The translations under genes were made by a program, and so were the position numbers. Source: Gambelia wislizenii (Eukaryota; Chordata; Lepidosauria; Squamata; Crotaphytidae). From it: 64,000 bases of DNA. The notes beneath the pieces were generated by a model. That model saw nothing but the letters and a program-made list of their open reading frames with translations, was not told where the DNA came from and did not search any database. This document shows, one piece after another, positions 45,991-57,450 of the stretch (positions are counted from its first letter, which is position 1; every line of letters starts with the position of its first letter). The stretch covers positions 79,022,492 through 79,086,491 of the forward strand of contig JAUMIR010000005.1 of NCBI GenBank assembly GCA_030847615.1, given 5' to 3'.

Positions 45991-46019
45991 CTTCCACCCC
46001 CCCACCCCCTGCCCCATTG

Positions 46020-46340
46020 TGGAAGAGTTATCCAGGGGGGAGGGAGGGAAGATGGACCAGGAGACTGAGAAGGCCACGCCTGACCTTTGCAGGAACCTTG
46101 CAGCTAGCGATGGGGGTGGGCGAAGGCGGCGGGGTCTGTGTGTCTGTGGGGCGAGGGGGGGAGATGGAGCGAGGCTTTCTTCTGCCCGGGCGCGCTCCCC
46201 GTCCCCAGCCCGGGTCTCTGGTCGAAGGGGCCGCGCGCACCCGGAGAGACGAAGTCCCTCTCTTCCTTATCAGGCTCCCAGCCCCACCGCGCGATCTGGG
46301 GCCAGGGCTTCTGACATCCCAATCGGCCATCAATTTACCT
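46020..46340. promoter_or_regulatory. Orphan GC-rich block, 5 kb downstream of HAND2
   Basis: A short CpG-rich stretch without a supported exon. It passes into a repeat-free AT-rich stretch at 46340-46650. Confidence 0.45.
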
Positions 46341-47130
46341 TCCACCGCCCCGCCGCTTCCCCATTTAGCTTTTAACGTCAAAAGCTACATTTTTGTCGGC
46401 TCCGGCCTGTCTAGGGCTCTTGCGATTTAGCTCCAGGAATGATTGCTCCTGAGAAAATAGCAACAGCCCCATTACCGAGCAATTAAAAAGGATCTCTCCT
46501 CTTTTTTCTCTTCCACTCCGCCAGCTTTCCAGGCTCTTTCCTCTCTTAACCCGCCCGCCATCACTTTTCAGTGGGTCTGATAACAACCCACCCACTCACC
46601 CCAGGGGAAAAAAAGATTTCAAAGCCAAACGCCCTATTGATCATCTTGTGGAGAGGGAAAAATGCTAGCCAGCTACTACCTCGTGTTTCCTTAAGATTTA
46701 TGGGGCAGTGATCCTCTAAAATCCTATGCCTGATCACCTCGAAGCTTACTCCCAGGTTGGCACAGAAGTACCTTCTGCTGCATTGGAAATGCGAGTTTTA
46801 GTTTTCCTGAAACCAGTGGAACTGGCTTCCAAAGGTTGACTCTTTTCAAAGTGCTTAAGGCTTTTGTAGGTTAAGGGTGTTGGATCGCTGGTAAGGCCCA
46901 GCTGAATTCCTTTGGACTTTGAAACACTCCCTGTCTGACTTTATTATATTAGGTCCAGTAGCCTCTTTTGCCCAATTCAAAGGCTCAGGATGGTTACTCA
47001 GAAGTAATTCTCATGGATTTACAGTAATTTTCTCCAACTTAGGGTGGACTGGACTGCAGCTTCCACAAACTTTGTGGCCTAGCTCCTGTCCATTCTGTGT
47101 GGCATTGTATTCACTATTTATGGATGAAAG
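46340..47130. other. Repeat-free stretch, possible conserved non-coding element
   Basis: It holds words such as AGCTTTTAACGTCAAAAGCT (a perfect 20-base palindrome at about 46367-46386) and GAGCAATTAAAAAGG, with no repeat signature until 46.73 kb. Candidate element only. Confidence 0.35.
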
Positions 47131-47132
47131 CA

Positions 47133-47550
47133 ATTCAGCGTGGTGCAGTGGTTTGGGTGTTGGACTAGGGCTGTAGCCACACTGTAGATTTAAAGAAGTT
47201 TGATACCACTTTAACTCCATGCTATGGACTCCTGGGATTTGTTGTTTGTTGTGGCACCAGAGCTCTCTGACAAAGAGGGCTAGATATCTCATGAAACAAC
47301 AAATTCCAGAATTCCATAGTATTGAGCCATGACAGTTAAAAGAGGAGTGAAATTGTTTTAATTATGCAGTGTGGCTACAGCCTAGGATTCAAACCCCTGC
47401 TTGGCCATGGGAACCCACTGGGTGACCTTGGACAAGTCACACTCTCTCAGCCTCATACGCAAACTCCCTCTGAACAAATCTTGCCAAGAAACCCTCCTGA
47501 TAGGGTCACCATAAATCCAAAAACTAATTGAAGGCACACAACAACAACCA
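47133..47550 (+). mobile_element. Sauria-like SINE split by a palindromic MITE
   Basis: The head (CAGCGTGGTGCAGTGGTTTG then GTGTTGGACTA) ends at 47167. The body resumes at 47383 with TAGGATTCAAACCCCTGC and GGTGACCTTGGACAAGTC and ends TTGAAGGCACACAACAACAA. Confidence 0.88.
47168..47382. mobile_element. Palindromic MITE with TA target duplication
   Basis: The ends GGGCTGTAGCCACACTG and CAGTGTGGCTACAGCC are inverted repeats. TA occurs at 47166-47167 and 47383-47384, matching the single TA of the uninterrupted SINE. This suits a Tc1/mariner-like origin, although other superfamilies are not excluded. Confidence 0.88.
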
Positions 47551-47589
47551 CAATGTGGGTGAAAACTTGAGATCAAAAAAAATCTCTGT

Positions 47590-47938
47590 CAGGGGAACAA
47601 AATGAAGGCACTGCTCCCAAATAAGAATTCTAACCCCTCCCCCAATGAAATTTTCCTTTAGTCCCCAGATTTGTAGCATTGAAGAGAGTGAGGCCTTGAA
47701 AATCATTTATACCCAGAACTGGTGTATTTGCTGCCTTGGCATTCCCTTGGCAACTTTGCCTACCCCTTTTCTTCCATCTTTGGATGCCCAAACTGTATTT
47801 TGAAATTTTCAACTGAAGCTTCAGGTTATTATGATACTAGATATTTGGGGACTGAATGAACAATTTCACGGGGAGGTAGAATTCTTATTTGGGGAGGGCA
47901 ATGTCCCCCTTTTGCTCCTACCTATAGGTATACCCCTG
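47590..47938. mobile_element. Long-TIR hAT-like MITE
   Basis: The left arm (about 47590-47678) contains CCCAAATAAGAATTCTAACC and CTTTAGTCCCCAGATTT. The right arm (about 47840-47938) is its inverse and ends CCCCTG. The 8-bp flanks ATCTCTGT and AGCTCAGT match at 6 of 8. Confidence 0.78.
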
Positions 47939-47939
47939 A

Positions 47940-48930
47940 GCTCAGTTCACAATACAATACAGTTCCTCCAAGAAAATTAGTCACATGCTCCTCTGCCAGT
48001 ATCTGGAAATAAATTCCCCTGATGTCAATGGGCCTGATTCCCACCTTTTAACCTCTGGGTGCTTGCCAGTGCCTGTGAACTACTTTTCTGATGGAGACAA
48101 ACCAGACTCCTTTACACCATATACTTTTGGAGAAGTATGAGGCAATTGTTTCTTGTCCCTGGAAAACACAGCTCTCTGCTCCTGCTTACTTGCCCATTAC
48201 TTTTCTGAATGCAATACCTTAGGAGTGAAAAGAGAAAGGCATAAACCTTGCAAAATAACTGTCCAACTGCCTTTAAAAATGTCCTTTAAAAGGCATGTTT
48301 AGGGATAAACCAGAAAATGTTATGAATTATACCAGTAAAGCTCTTTCATTACACCCTGGTTAACCCACTCCCAATTTCTTGAATAAGCTTGGCTGCTTTA
48401 CTTCTAATTCAGTGCTTTCCAATGAATGGGCAGTCGTTTCTAGTTCTGCCTCCTGCTTGGCTACCGGTATGCAAAGGGATCTCCTAGCACCTAACTGAGA
48501 GAAAGAAGTTGTAGCATAAGCTTTCCTAGGCTTAGTCTAGGCTGAGAAAAAGTATCTTTCTTCCATACAGAAAGAGGTGGGAGGCGAGGAGAATCACCTT
48601 CCAAACACTCACACCTGCCAAAGTTCTGGATTATTACTTTTTTTAAAAGCTTGTTTACATCACAACAGGGGTGGGCAACTGCTGTCTGAGGTGGGGAGAG
48701 AGGAATTTTTCTACTCCTTCCAGGGCTGCTGCAAAATCAAAACCGGAAGTAGCCAGACTTCCAGTCCTGGTTTTGAAAAAAGGATGTTCCTTGTTACATA
48801 GCAGAGAGCCAACACTACCACGTATTTAGAAAGCAAATTTCCACTTCTGGCGTTTTCCCTGAGTCTATGCAGCCTTTTAGGCAGGAAGCAGAAAAAGTCT
48901 GTCTGAGGAGTCAGGCGGGGTTGAGATAGC
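47940..48930. other. Intergenic, no gene seen
   Basis: A GGGATCTCCTAGCACCTAAC fragment (about 48477) is the only repeat recognised. Confidence 0.45.
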
Positions 48931-48931
48931 A

Positions 48932-49144
48932 ACTTTATCACACTACACACTTATAGTGCTATCATTCCACTTTAACTGCTCTGGCTGCCTCTTATGAAAT
49001 CCTGGGATTTGCAATATAGGGAGGGGCATTTAGCCTTCTACGCCAGAGAGCTCTTAGGCCTCACTAAACTACAAACCCCTAATTCTACAAGAGGCAGCCA
49101 GAGCAGTTAAAGTGCAATAATAGCCCTATAACAGTGCAGTGTGA
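48932..49144. mobile_element. Palindromic MITE
   Basis: The left end CACACTACACACTTATAGTG mirrors the right end ACAGTGCAGTGTGAC. CTGCTCTGGCTGCCTCTTAT pairs with AAGAGGCAGCCAGAGCAG. Confidence 0.88.
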
Positions 49145-49985
49145 CAAGCTGGCTGCCTTTCCCCATGTCCACAGAGAACCCACAGAAAGCGCCTTGGTGG
49201 TGTGTCCATATCCACTAGCGGAGTCTTGATCAGAGGAATTGCCTGGCCTTGGCTTTCTCTTTCTCTTGACCTAGACAACACAGTCCTTTGGGGGGGGGGT
49301 GCCTTGGAGAAGACAGCCAGCCTTCTTGTTCTAACCCACAACCTTCCTGTAGTCAGGGAAGTTTGGGACGCTCCAGAATCCACCTTTTCTCCTTATCAGA
49401 GGCCCGAGGGACCATGCCATTGAAAACTAGGGTGGGGAAGGAGAGCGAGAAGAGAGCCAGACCCACAGGATGAGGCAAAAGGGATTTCTTGTTCTATTGT
49501 CAGGGAGTCCTAGGCTAGAGCCACAGAAAAGTGAGTTAGAGAGAAAGGGAAGGTTTTAAATACTGTCTAGCTTACCCTTTCTCCCTCCCACCCCCAACCA
49601 GATAGCAGCACCCCCTCTTTTGCTCTGTACTTTGCCATTCTCCTGTAATCCTTAAAAGCTGGAGGAGAAAGCTGGATTTCTGGACTCGAGACCTCTTAAG
49701 ACCACATCTAGAGCTGTTGCAATGCACAGAAAGGAGGGGGAATTGAAAAGAAGCGATCCCAGCAGGCCTCCCTGTTCTCAGGACTTTGCTTTGCCTAAAC
49801 CTCTGGATCAAGGCCAGACTTTCAAAGGGGGGGGGGGAGTAATGTTAGATCCGCTGGGATGGGGTATCCCCATTCCATATTCAGTGCGTAGCCTTTCTCT
49901 TTTCTCCTTCCCAGTCCCCTCGCCCATTTTGCAACAGCACAAGGTCTATCTCCTTTGCTCTTACTTGTTCCTTGAATTTGAGAAC
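49145..49985. other. Intergenic, no gene seen
   Basis: Two G-runs (near 49290 and 49830) and otherwise unique sequence. Short open frames carry no domain. Confidence 0.45.
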
Positions 49986-49996
49986 TGCAACCCAGC

Positions 49997-50175
49997 ATGG
50001 CCTAGTGGTTAAGAGTGTTTAGACTAGGACTCGGGGAGACCAGGACAGAACCGACTGGGTGACCTTGGACAAATCAACATTAAGCCTCAGAGGAAGGCAC
50101 CGCAAATCCCCTTTGAAGAGCCCCCCATAGGTTCGCCTTAAGGTCCTTATAGATCTTGAAGGCATACAAGGACAA
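49997..50175 (+). mobile_element. Sauria-like SINE with 9-bp target duplication
   Basis: ATGGCCTAGTGGTTAAGAGT is the head; CTGGGTGACCTTGGACAAAT and AGATCTTGAAGGCATACAAG follow. CAACCCAGC flanks it at 49988-49996 and 50176-50184. Confidence 0.9.
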
Positions 50176-50189
50176 CAACCCAGCCCGGG

Positions 50190-51090
50190 ACCAGAGGAAA
50201 TTCCACAAAATTCATATTAAGCCAATTCTGTAAATTTAACACACACATCCATTTTGCTTCCTCAATCTCCAGCTTTGTCCCTTCTTTTAGACTTGAGGCA
50301 CAGAGACTTTTCTAGGTCAACGGCTTCTATACCATACCAAAACTCTCTCTCTCAAGCACCTTTAGCCAGTCCCTAGCCTAAGGGTGAGAGTCCCTGCAGT
50401 CCTGCCTTCCTGGATAAGAGAAGACCCAACAAAATGCTCTCCCTGGGCTACCTATGAAATCAATCTCAAGCTGAGCTTCCGTCCGTTGACATCTCCCCCT
50501 CTCCAAACTGAACTCTTTCGAAAACCACTGTAAATTATTACTGTTTCAGTCAGAACAGGCAGCCTCTGCCCTCCTCTCTCGCCTTCCAGAGACAACAAGG
50601 CCAATCCTGCATGTGACTTGATCCAAGGCTGTACTTCAGGGCCTTTTATGTACACCGAATAATGCCCAGTTAGATGAAGTACAAGAGAAGACAAGAAATC
50701 GGGCCAGTTAACCGCATCTGTAGCCTGATCTCCGGATTAACTACTGGGGAAAATATTTTTAGGATCTCCAGTCCTTTCAAGTTGGTGGCTTCTGAAAGGC
50801 TCCTCATTCCCTTCCCCCTTTTATAAAGTAAACTTGCTACTTGCACTTTGAAGGGAAAGCAAATCTCACAGAAATCTGGTACTGTTTTCCCAGGTAATCG
50901 TCCACACTAAGCCGCTCTTTTGGATCATTGGGCCTTCAAAATATAACCATTCCAAATTCTAGACAGGATCACCTCTTTGGATCCAACCTCTGTCTTGCCA
51001 CTGATTTCCAAATCTTTTTTACACCCGAACAACATTCGCATTGTTTTCAAAAGTTTGGCAGATAACAACGGTAAGATTTGGCTTTAGTAC
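50190..51090. other. Unique sequence just downstream of HAND2
   Basis: No repeat and no gene recognised between the last SINE and the HAND2 poly(A) site. Confidence 0.5.
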
Positions 51091-51094
51091 AAAA

Positions 51095-51797
51095 GAAACA
51101 CACACACAGTGGTTTATTGAGTACGTACAGGGTTTACACCTTTCAATATTAATTCGACTCCACATTGAGTTGATTATCATCATCATTATCATTATTTTAA
51201 TGTTTTTTTTTAATTTTGGTTTTGCGTTCTCTAGGACCGAAGTGCACATTGAATTAACAAAGAGCGGTTAAAAAACCTCTTCCAACTAGTGATCGACCAC
51301 GAGCAAAAAAGGGCACAACACTGAAGTCCTATCTAAACCCAAGACACAAAAACTTGGGGTGGGGCGGAGACGGGGAGCTCCCCATCAAATGCGTTTCTCC
51401 AACTGGGCAAGTATTAAACAGTTACACATCACATAGCACACGAATGCCTTCAAGACTGGTCCCCCCTCTTTCTGTCCCGTGTGTTCTATACAAACAAGAG
51501 AACATTCAGAGTAGTAGGAGGAGGAGAGGGAAAAATAAAATAAAATCAATTAACTATGGAGACCACGTTACCCCCTTCTTACCACGCCGCAGTTTCTCCT
51601 CTTCGTCTAATGCAAATACGGAATGCTTTTCTTCCAAGATCCACATTTCTTTTTCCAAGGGGAAGACTAGGGGAGGGAAATTGCACATAAATAAACCAGA
51701 CGATTCCAAAACACCACCACCAAGAGTCCGCTCGGGAAGGCTGGAGAGAGTCCTCCGAGGGAGAGCGAGGGTGGCCTCCCGTCCTCGCCGCTCGCCC
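51095..51797 (-). other. HAND2: HAND2 3' UTR with poly(A) signal
   Basis: Downstream of the stop there is an unbroken, repeat-free stretch of about 700 bases ending in a canonical AATAAA on the minus strand (51118-51113). A GU-rich downstream element (revcomp of 51096-51110) follows about 10 bases later. The length is similar to that of mammalian HAND2 3' UTRs. The UTR end is inferred from these signals only. Confidence 0.8.
51113..51118 (-). terminator. HAND2: HAND2 polyadenylation signal AATAAA
   Basis: A perfect AATAAA on the minus strand lies 680 bases past the stop codon. It is followed within 10-25 bases by a GTGTGTGTGTTTC tract, the expected cleavage-stimulation element. Confidence 0.8.
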
Positions 51798-51896
51798 TCA
51801 CTGCTTGAGCTCCAAAGCCCAGACGTGCTGCGGCCAGCCAGTCCGCCCTTTGGTTTTCTTGTCGTTGCTGCCCACGGTGCTTTTCAAGATTTCGTT
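51798..51896 (-). CDS. HAND2: HAND2 exon 2 (coding part): C terminus
   Basis: This exon encodes the last 32 residues and the TGA stop. It begins [17 protein letters not shown] and ends [13 protein letters not shown], which matches the conserved HAND2 C terminus. One apparent difference from mammals is Gly for Ser in the STV(G/S)SND segment, judged from memory. It follows a CTAG acceptor (AG at 51898-51897) and is in phase 0 with the exon 1 donor, so the junction reads KKEL-NEIL. It is too short to be called as an open reading frame and was identified by reading the minus strand. Confidence is high because the sequence, phase and splice borders agree. Confidence 0.97.
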   Translation of the reverse strand, partial: NEILKSTVGSNDKKTKGRTGWPQHVWALELKQ

Positions 51897-52189
51897 CTAG
51901 TGGACCAAAGGAGGCGGAGAAGAGAAACAAAGAGTTTATCTCCCTGGCTACTTTTTCTTTTCTTTTCCTCTTCCCACCCGCACAGAGATCCCCAAAGGCT
52001 AAAGCTCTTGGGTCAACTTCTCTAAGCTTCCCCAGTCAACCCAGAGGCTGCTTTTGAAACTGCTTTTCGCAGCAAGGAGGGAAGAGTAGATTCCAGCCCA
52101 GGTGGGGGAGCCTTCCAGCTGCCGCTACACAAATGATCCAGTCGGATTCTTTGCCATAGCAATTAGCACTGGTATTTTCTATTCTGCTT

Positions 52190-52402
52190 ATCAGTGCCAA
52201 AGCAATCCCTAAGCGGTTTACAATGTGCTAGCCATGGCTTCTTCTTAGGAATCCCTGGGATTTGTAGTTTGGCGAGGCACCAACACCCTTTGGAAGAGAA
52301 GTCTAAAGACCTTGTAAAACGACAGATCCCAGGATTCCATAGGAAGAGCCATAGCAAATAATCCAGTTTCAAACCTGATTATTTGTGTAGTGTGGATCTG
52401 GT
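52190..52402. mobile_element. Palindromic MITE in the HAND2 intron
   Basis: CCCTGGGATTTGTAGTTTGG, then CGAGGCACC, is mirrored by GATCCCAGGATTCCATAGGA and AGAGCCATAGC. It ends ATTTGTGTAGTGTGGATC. Confidence 0.82.
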
Positions 52403-52460
52403 TTCCTCTCCGAGGCAGACGCGATTCACCACGCGGTTAAGGCTAGGCGATCGTCTAACG

Positions 52461-52461
52461 C

Positions 52462-52516
<55 letters not shown>

Positions 52517-52522
52517 TATATA
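52461..52522. repeat. Compound (TA)n-(CA)n microsatellite in the intron
   Basis: About 12 TA units pass into about 15 CA units. Confidence 0.95.
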
Positions 52523-53494
52523 CCCGAAAGTAAACGCTATTGAACTCAATTGGACTTAGAGCTGGGTAAGCAACGTTTAAAGGAATGAGTAGCAAGACGG
52601 GGGAGGGATCTAAAAACAAAACAAAACAAAAACCCCACGAGGTGAAATGAAAGTCAAAACAGTTTCATCTCTTTCTGCCCGTTATTTTGCCATGTTCGTG
52701 GCTCCATCTTCAGTGAACCGGCCAGAAACCGGAGTGATAAAACAGGCGTGCAAAGCCAAACGGAGGCTCCGCCAAACTGCTAGGTGTAATTTTGCTTCCT
52801 TTGATATATATGTGTGTGTGTGTGAGACCGTGAGTGAACGCCCACGCACATCCATACACAGGAGCTCACGTAAAGGCACATTACACAGCCTCCCTTAAAA
52901 ACAAAATAATATCTCGTGGATCACGGAGCAGCTCAACCGTGTTCCAACGATCAAGCAGAGCAAGGCGTGTCTCTGGAGTAAACAGGGCATCTACAAAATA
53001 AATCACACGCGCGCAGAATGATTTTGCATCCCTACCTTCATCATTCCACACCTACACATCTGTATACGAGCTACTCACCAACAGCCTCTGAACTGCACGG
53101 GGAAACTCGTTATTTATTTTTTTCCCAACACAGGGATTGCATGTGTTCAGCTAACCCGATTGTAAAAACGGCTATATCACAGTAAGAGATAAATCTGTGG
53201 GAATCCATTAGTTGCCGGGATTTCTTGGAAGGGAGATATTTTTGTGGAAACACAGGAGCCAGCTTCTGTAGCCTTCCTGGTTGTTGAAAAAAGTGGCTCC
53301 CACAGATTTATTCCTCTTCCCAGTGTTAAAGAATCAGTCTCTCTCCCCCTCATACACACAATGAAATTCATATTGGAGATGTGGCATGAACATTTTATTC
53401 CAAGGTTGTCCTCTGAAGAGTTTTCCTTAAGCCTTTTCTGCCCTGGAAGCTCCCCAAACACCCAGTTACCAAAAATAGTCTGTCTAGGGTTCCT

Positions 53495-53714
53495 AAGCCA
53501 GCGTGGTGTAGTGGTTTGAATTATGGAATGGGGCTGTGGGAGTCAAGGGCTCCAATCCCCCACTCAGCCGTGGAAAGCCTCTGGATGACCTTGGGCCAGT
53601 CACTCTCTGCCTCGGAGGCAGGCAATGGCAAACTGCTTCTGAATTAATCTTGCCAAGAAAATTCTCGGAGAGAATCGCTTCAGTCGGAGTCGGCTAGAAG
53701 GCACATAACAAACA
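53495..53714 (+). mobile_element. Sauria-like SINE in the HAND2 intron
   Basis: AGCGTGGTGTAGTGGTTTGA and GGATGACCTTGGGCCAGTCA are clear; the end is GTCGGCTAGAAGGCACATAA. AGGGTTCCT (53486-53494) and AGGGTCCCT (53715-53723) flank it. Confidence 0.9.
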
Positions 53715-53724
53715 AGGGTCCCTG

Positions 53725-56000
53725 AACTATCTGTTGCATATTATCTTATAATAAATGAACCCTGAAACCATCTTAGAACTTCATTTCTCTACTAGCCCTT
53801 CTTTTTCCTCAGGGTGGGATGCACACAAGTTCTTTCTGGCCCCAATCCACAGTGCCTGTGTTACATGTTTTTCGGTATATGTCTCTTTGATTTAAAGGAA
53901 GGACTTTCTGGGTGATTAAAGATACAACCAGAGAGACAAATGGGAGGAAAGAAATTTTGAATTCTACATGTTTATGTTCCAGATTTTTTTTTAACTCAAC
54001 CGTTCTAACCCGGGTTGAGATTCAATTTGTAGTCCTCTGGTGTCTTACCCCAGCTGAGAATGTTCCTTATAGTCTCTTTTTAAATGTATTTAAAAGGGAG
54101 AAAAATCCATCACTAAAAAAATTTACGATTATAATCGGGTTTTCCCATTATAAACTGTTTTTATAGGTTCATTCTTGGCTTGCAAGAGTATGACATTTTG
54201 AATTACTGAGGAAAGAGACACTCTTTGGCAGAAGTTTGCATGTAGCATAAACTAAACTCGTGGCGCTCACATCCTAGCTGCACCCGAGGAGACTCACACA
54301 CAGTCCCGTTTACTACATGAACGCAAAGGCCTTTTGCAGTATGCTAACGCGTTTAAGGTAAACGTTGCGGGGCGGGATGTCGCATGGAAAGTAAGCTTGG
54401 CGAGTAAAAGTGTGAATTTGAGATAGTATTTGAGCCGCTAGCTAGAGCAATCCCATTTTTACAACACATTTTTTGCAGATTGTAGCCTGATGCCATTGTG
54501 AGGAAGAGAAGGCAAACGCGCACGCGGGTGTCATAAATCTGCAATCGGGAGGGAGGCCTGGAATTGCACCAATGGGGAATTCCACTGATTTTGTGGGATT
54601 GTTGTTCCCCAACATTCTCACACACGGAACACGGCTTTCCAACGGTGGTTTAAAATCCCGTAGCCTGACTTTTCCCTTGGAGAACGGCTGCCTAGGGCCT
54701 CAACCCACAGTCTTCCCAATTGCAAGCACCTCCGATTGTTTTTAACTGGAGCGCTGTGAAATTTAGCAAAGTTTTGTGGACTGCAGAACTGACAGATTAA
54801 TCCACAGTTTTGAGACAGGACAGTACATGTGGCTAAAAGAAGAAGAGGAGGGGGGCTTGGATTTATTATTATTATTTTTTAAAAAAACTGGAATGGAAAC
54901 GCTTCCTAGGCATCAATTTGTGGGGCCAAACAAGGACGAGATTGCGGCATCCTGTCTCCATTCACCCAAACCACTGATCACAAACAACTAAACAAACGGT
55001 TTCAAGAGCCGCTTTTGAATCCTCGTTGCTATTTACTTGCCAAAGAAGTGAACTGAAATTGGAGGTTGTTATGGCGTATGGTATTAGAAAGTAAATCTTT
55101 TTTTCATTTCGGCGGAACTGAACTCCCTGCCCAAGGAAGGGAGGCAGCCTTAAAAAGATTCTAGGGGGGGAATCACTCGCAAACCGCTGCAATCGCAAGC
55201 TGGGACTGAAAGACTGCCAGACCCCCATCTCGTACCCCAAGGGGAGTGTAAGCACCAAATGCACGGCCCGCTCAGAAAGAGACAAAATCCCGGATTTTTT
55301 CCCCCAAAGGCCGGCTACCGCAGCCTCTTTAAACCGCACCAAATCTGGATTGGGAAGGGACTGGAGGGGCCCTCCAGGTTCGCAGCTCCTGGGCCTGGGA
55401 CCCTTACTCTCCCTAATTTTAAAAAGGCCTTCCTTTCTAAGAAAGAAACACGACTCCATATCCTAAACCGGCCAGTTTTCAACATACTACGACTCTGTCT
55501 CGAAACACACAAATGCAAGGGGTTGGAAAGGGAAGAAATTCACAGGCCTGGCCGAGGTGGGTTGCCGTGGCGTCTCCCGATCCTAAACAATCCGGAACGG
55601 CCGGCCGAGGATCCCAACAGTAAACGCTCTGACTTAAATTCTGGGGAAATGGAGGTGACTTGGGCCCTAGGACTGGTGTCGAAAATGGTGCGCTTCGATT
55701 CCCCACACCTAGACCAGGACAGATCGGTCTGATTTCAGACGAAGATATACTTTTTAAATGGAGCCCAGAGACCCACCCAATAGAGCCTAGTGAAAAAGAT
55801 CTACATTTGGGAATCGTTTTTTTTAATAGGAATTCAGATGCGTGCTTTGAAGAGCATAACTAGGTGCACTTTTATGGAAAAAAGGAGCTACTCGGTTGTT
55901 CTTTTAGTGAGAGAAGTGGGAGCCAGAAATCCTGGCCGATCTACTGTAAATCATCCAGAGATTTACTCGTAGATCCTCTGAATTCTAACCCAACCCGTTT
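53725..56000. other. Unique intron sequence of HAND2
   Basis: No repeat is recognised in over 2 kb, which contrasts with the flanks. It may hold intronic regulatory elements; none can be named by eye. Confidence 0.45.
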
Positions 56001-56049
56001 CGTGCAATTGTTGTTGTGGGTCTTCCACTCACACTTATGGTGACCAGCT

Positions 56050-56273
56050 TTGTTTGGTGTAGCAGGTTGGACAGGACTCTGGAGACCAGAGTTAGAATCC
56101 TTGCTAGGCCATGGAAAACCCATTTGGGCAAGTCACACTCTCTCAGCCCCAGAGGAAGGCAATGACAAACCCGCTCTGAACAAATCCTGCCAAGAAAATC
56201 CCGTGATAGGTCCCCCTTAGGGTCGCCATAAGGGTTAGGGAAACGACTTGAAAACACACAACAACAACAAGAA
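56050..56273 (+). mobile_element. Sauria-like SINE with an inverted tail fragment before it
   Basis: GACTCTGGAGACCAGAGTTA and GGGCAAGTCACACTCTCTCA, then AAACGACTTGAAAACACACA and ACAACAACAAG, are present. A short reversed tail (TTGTTGTTGTGGGTCTTCCA and CACTTATGGTGACC) precedes it at about 56006-56045. Confidence 0.85.
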
Positions 56274-56410
56274 AAATGTGCATATTGTCTAACTTGTACA
56301 TCAGAGTTGTTTCTGGTGGCTGTTTTCTAAAAAGAGACATTCTGGGTTGATACAGTTCATGTGCGAGAAAGGCAGTCTGTTTGTGTTTAGAGACATTTCC
56401 CCCGTTCTTA

Positions 56411-56626
56411 GTTATTGTTATATGCTTCCAAGTCAGCTCTGATTTATGGAGATCTTATCATAGGGATTTGTGGGCAGTACTTATTCAGAAATTTGTCACT
56501 GCCTTCCTCCGAGGTTGAAAGAATGTAACTTGCCCAAGGTCACCCGCTGGGTTTCCACGGCTGAAGGGAATTCGAATCTTGGTCTCTCCGATTCCTAACA
56601 CTCAAATCAGAACACACTGCTGGCTT
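56411..56626 (-). mobile_element. Sauria-like SINE, decayed
   Basis: The reversed tail TATATGCTTCCAAGTCAGCT, the body TTGCCCAAGGTCACCCGCTG and the head TTCGAATCTTGGTCTC are present. Confidence 0.82.
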
Positions 56627-57284
56627 CTGCAATACTCCCTGCCAATGAGCAACTTCCTTTCTCAGACTCAGCTCCTGGTATGGAAGCATATCTTACCCCA
56701 TCCAAGGAAAGATCTGATCTGTTCTAAATGCTCCTCTCTCTTCCCCTCTCTCCTAAAGAAAATGTGGATCCAGGTCTTTTTGGGGGGAAGAGGGGGGGGA
56801 GCTAGTATGCTGCCTTTTCTTTACAAGTAAGTTGGTAACTCATCTGACAACCTGATTCCAACCCCTTTCCTCACAAAGCCCATAGGGCCTGCTGGTCTAC
56901 TTTCCTTGAAGAAACAACCCGCTTCTCAATCATATTCCTTGGGACATTCCATTTTCCTACAGTAGGCCTTAGGGCAGTAATGGTCAACCTGTGAACCTTC
57001 AGCCACACAGGGACTACAGCTCCCAGCATGGCCCCCACACGGGGAAGGGGGCTGACAGGGCTCTAGCCTGGAGTCCCAGGATTAGGAAAGGGGCCTGGGG
57101 TGATATTATCATAAGCTGTTATGATGTCAATTCATTTAGGTTTTTTTTTTAAACTTTAATTTTTATCCTAAACCCTGGAGAGTATCTCGCTGCCCATAAC
57201 CTTAGAAGTACGTAGGGGCCTGAGGGCCCTGTTCAGGATGTGGGAGCCATGGCTTCTTCTTTCATCCTTCCCGCTCTGGCTTAG

Positions 57285-57450
57285 ATGGCGTACCCGGCTT
57301 GTGGGGGCCATTAGCTAACACACATTGGAAACCACTTAATGCGGTGTAGGTGTGGAAAGTGCTATTGTTTAACAATTTGTAAGCACCCTGAGCGCCTTTG
57401 TGGCTTTAGACGGGGTATAAATCTCTAAATAAATAGATAGATAAATAAGG
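57285..57450 (+). mobile_element. tRNA-derived SINE (GCCCTGGTGG type), 3' part
   Basis: It lacks the head and starts at GTACCCGGCTTGTGGGGGCC. It ends GGGGTATAAATCTCTAAATA and (TAGA)n, as in 11221-11512. It lies only about 155 bases from the exon 1 donor. Confidence 0.8.

Noticed and set aside
1..51000. SCRG1, the gene expected downstream of HAND2 in mammals
   Set aside because: I looked for its small Cys-rich secreted protein and found no exon. It may lie beyond the window.
51354..52025. 223-codon plus-strand frame
   Set aside because: It is antisense to the HAND2 3' UTR and exon 2. Composition is Ser/Arg/Pro-rich and there is no motif.
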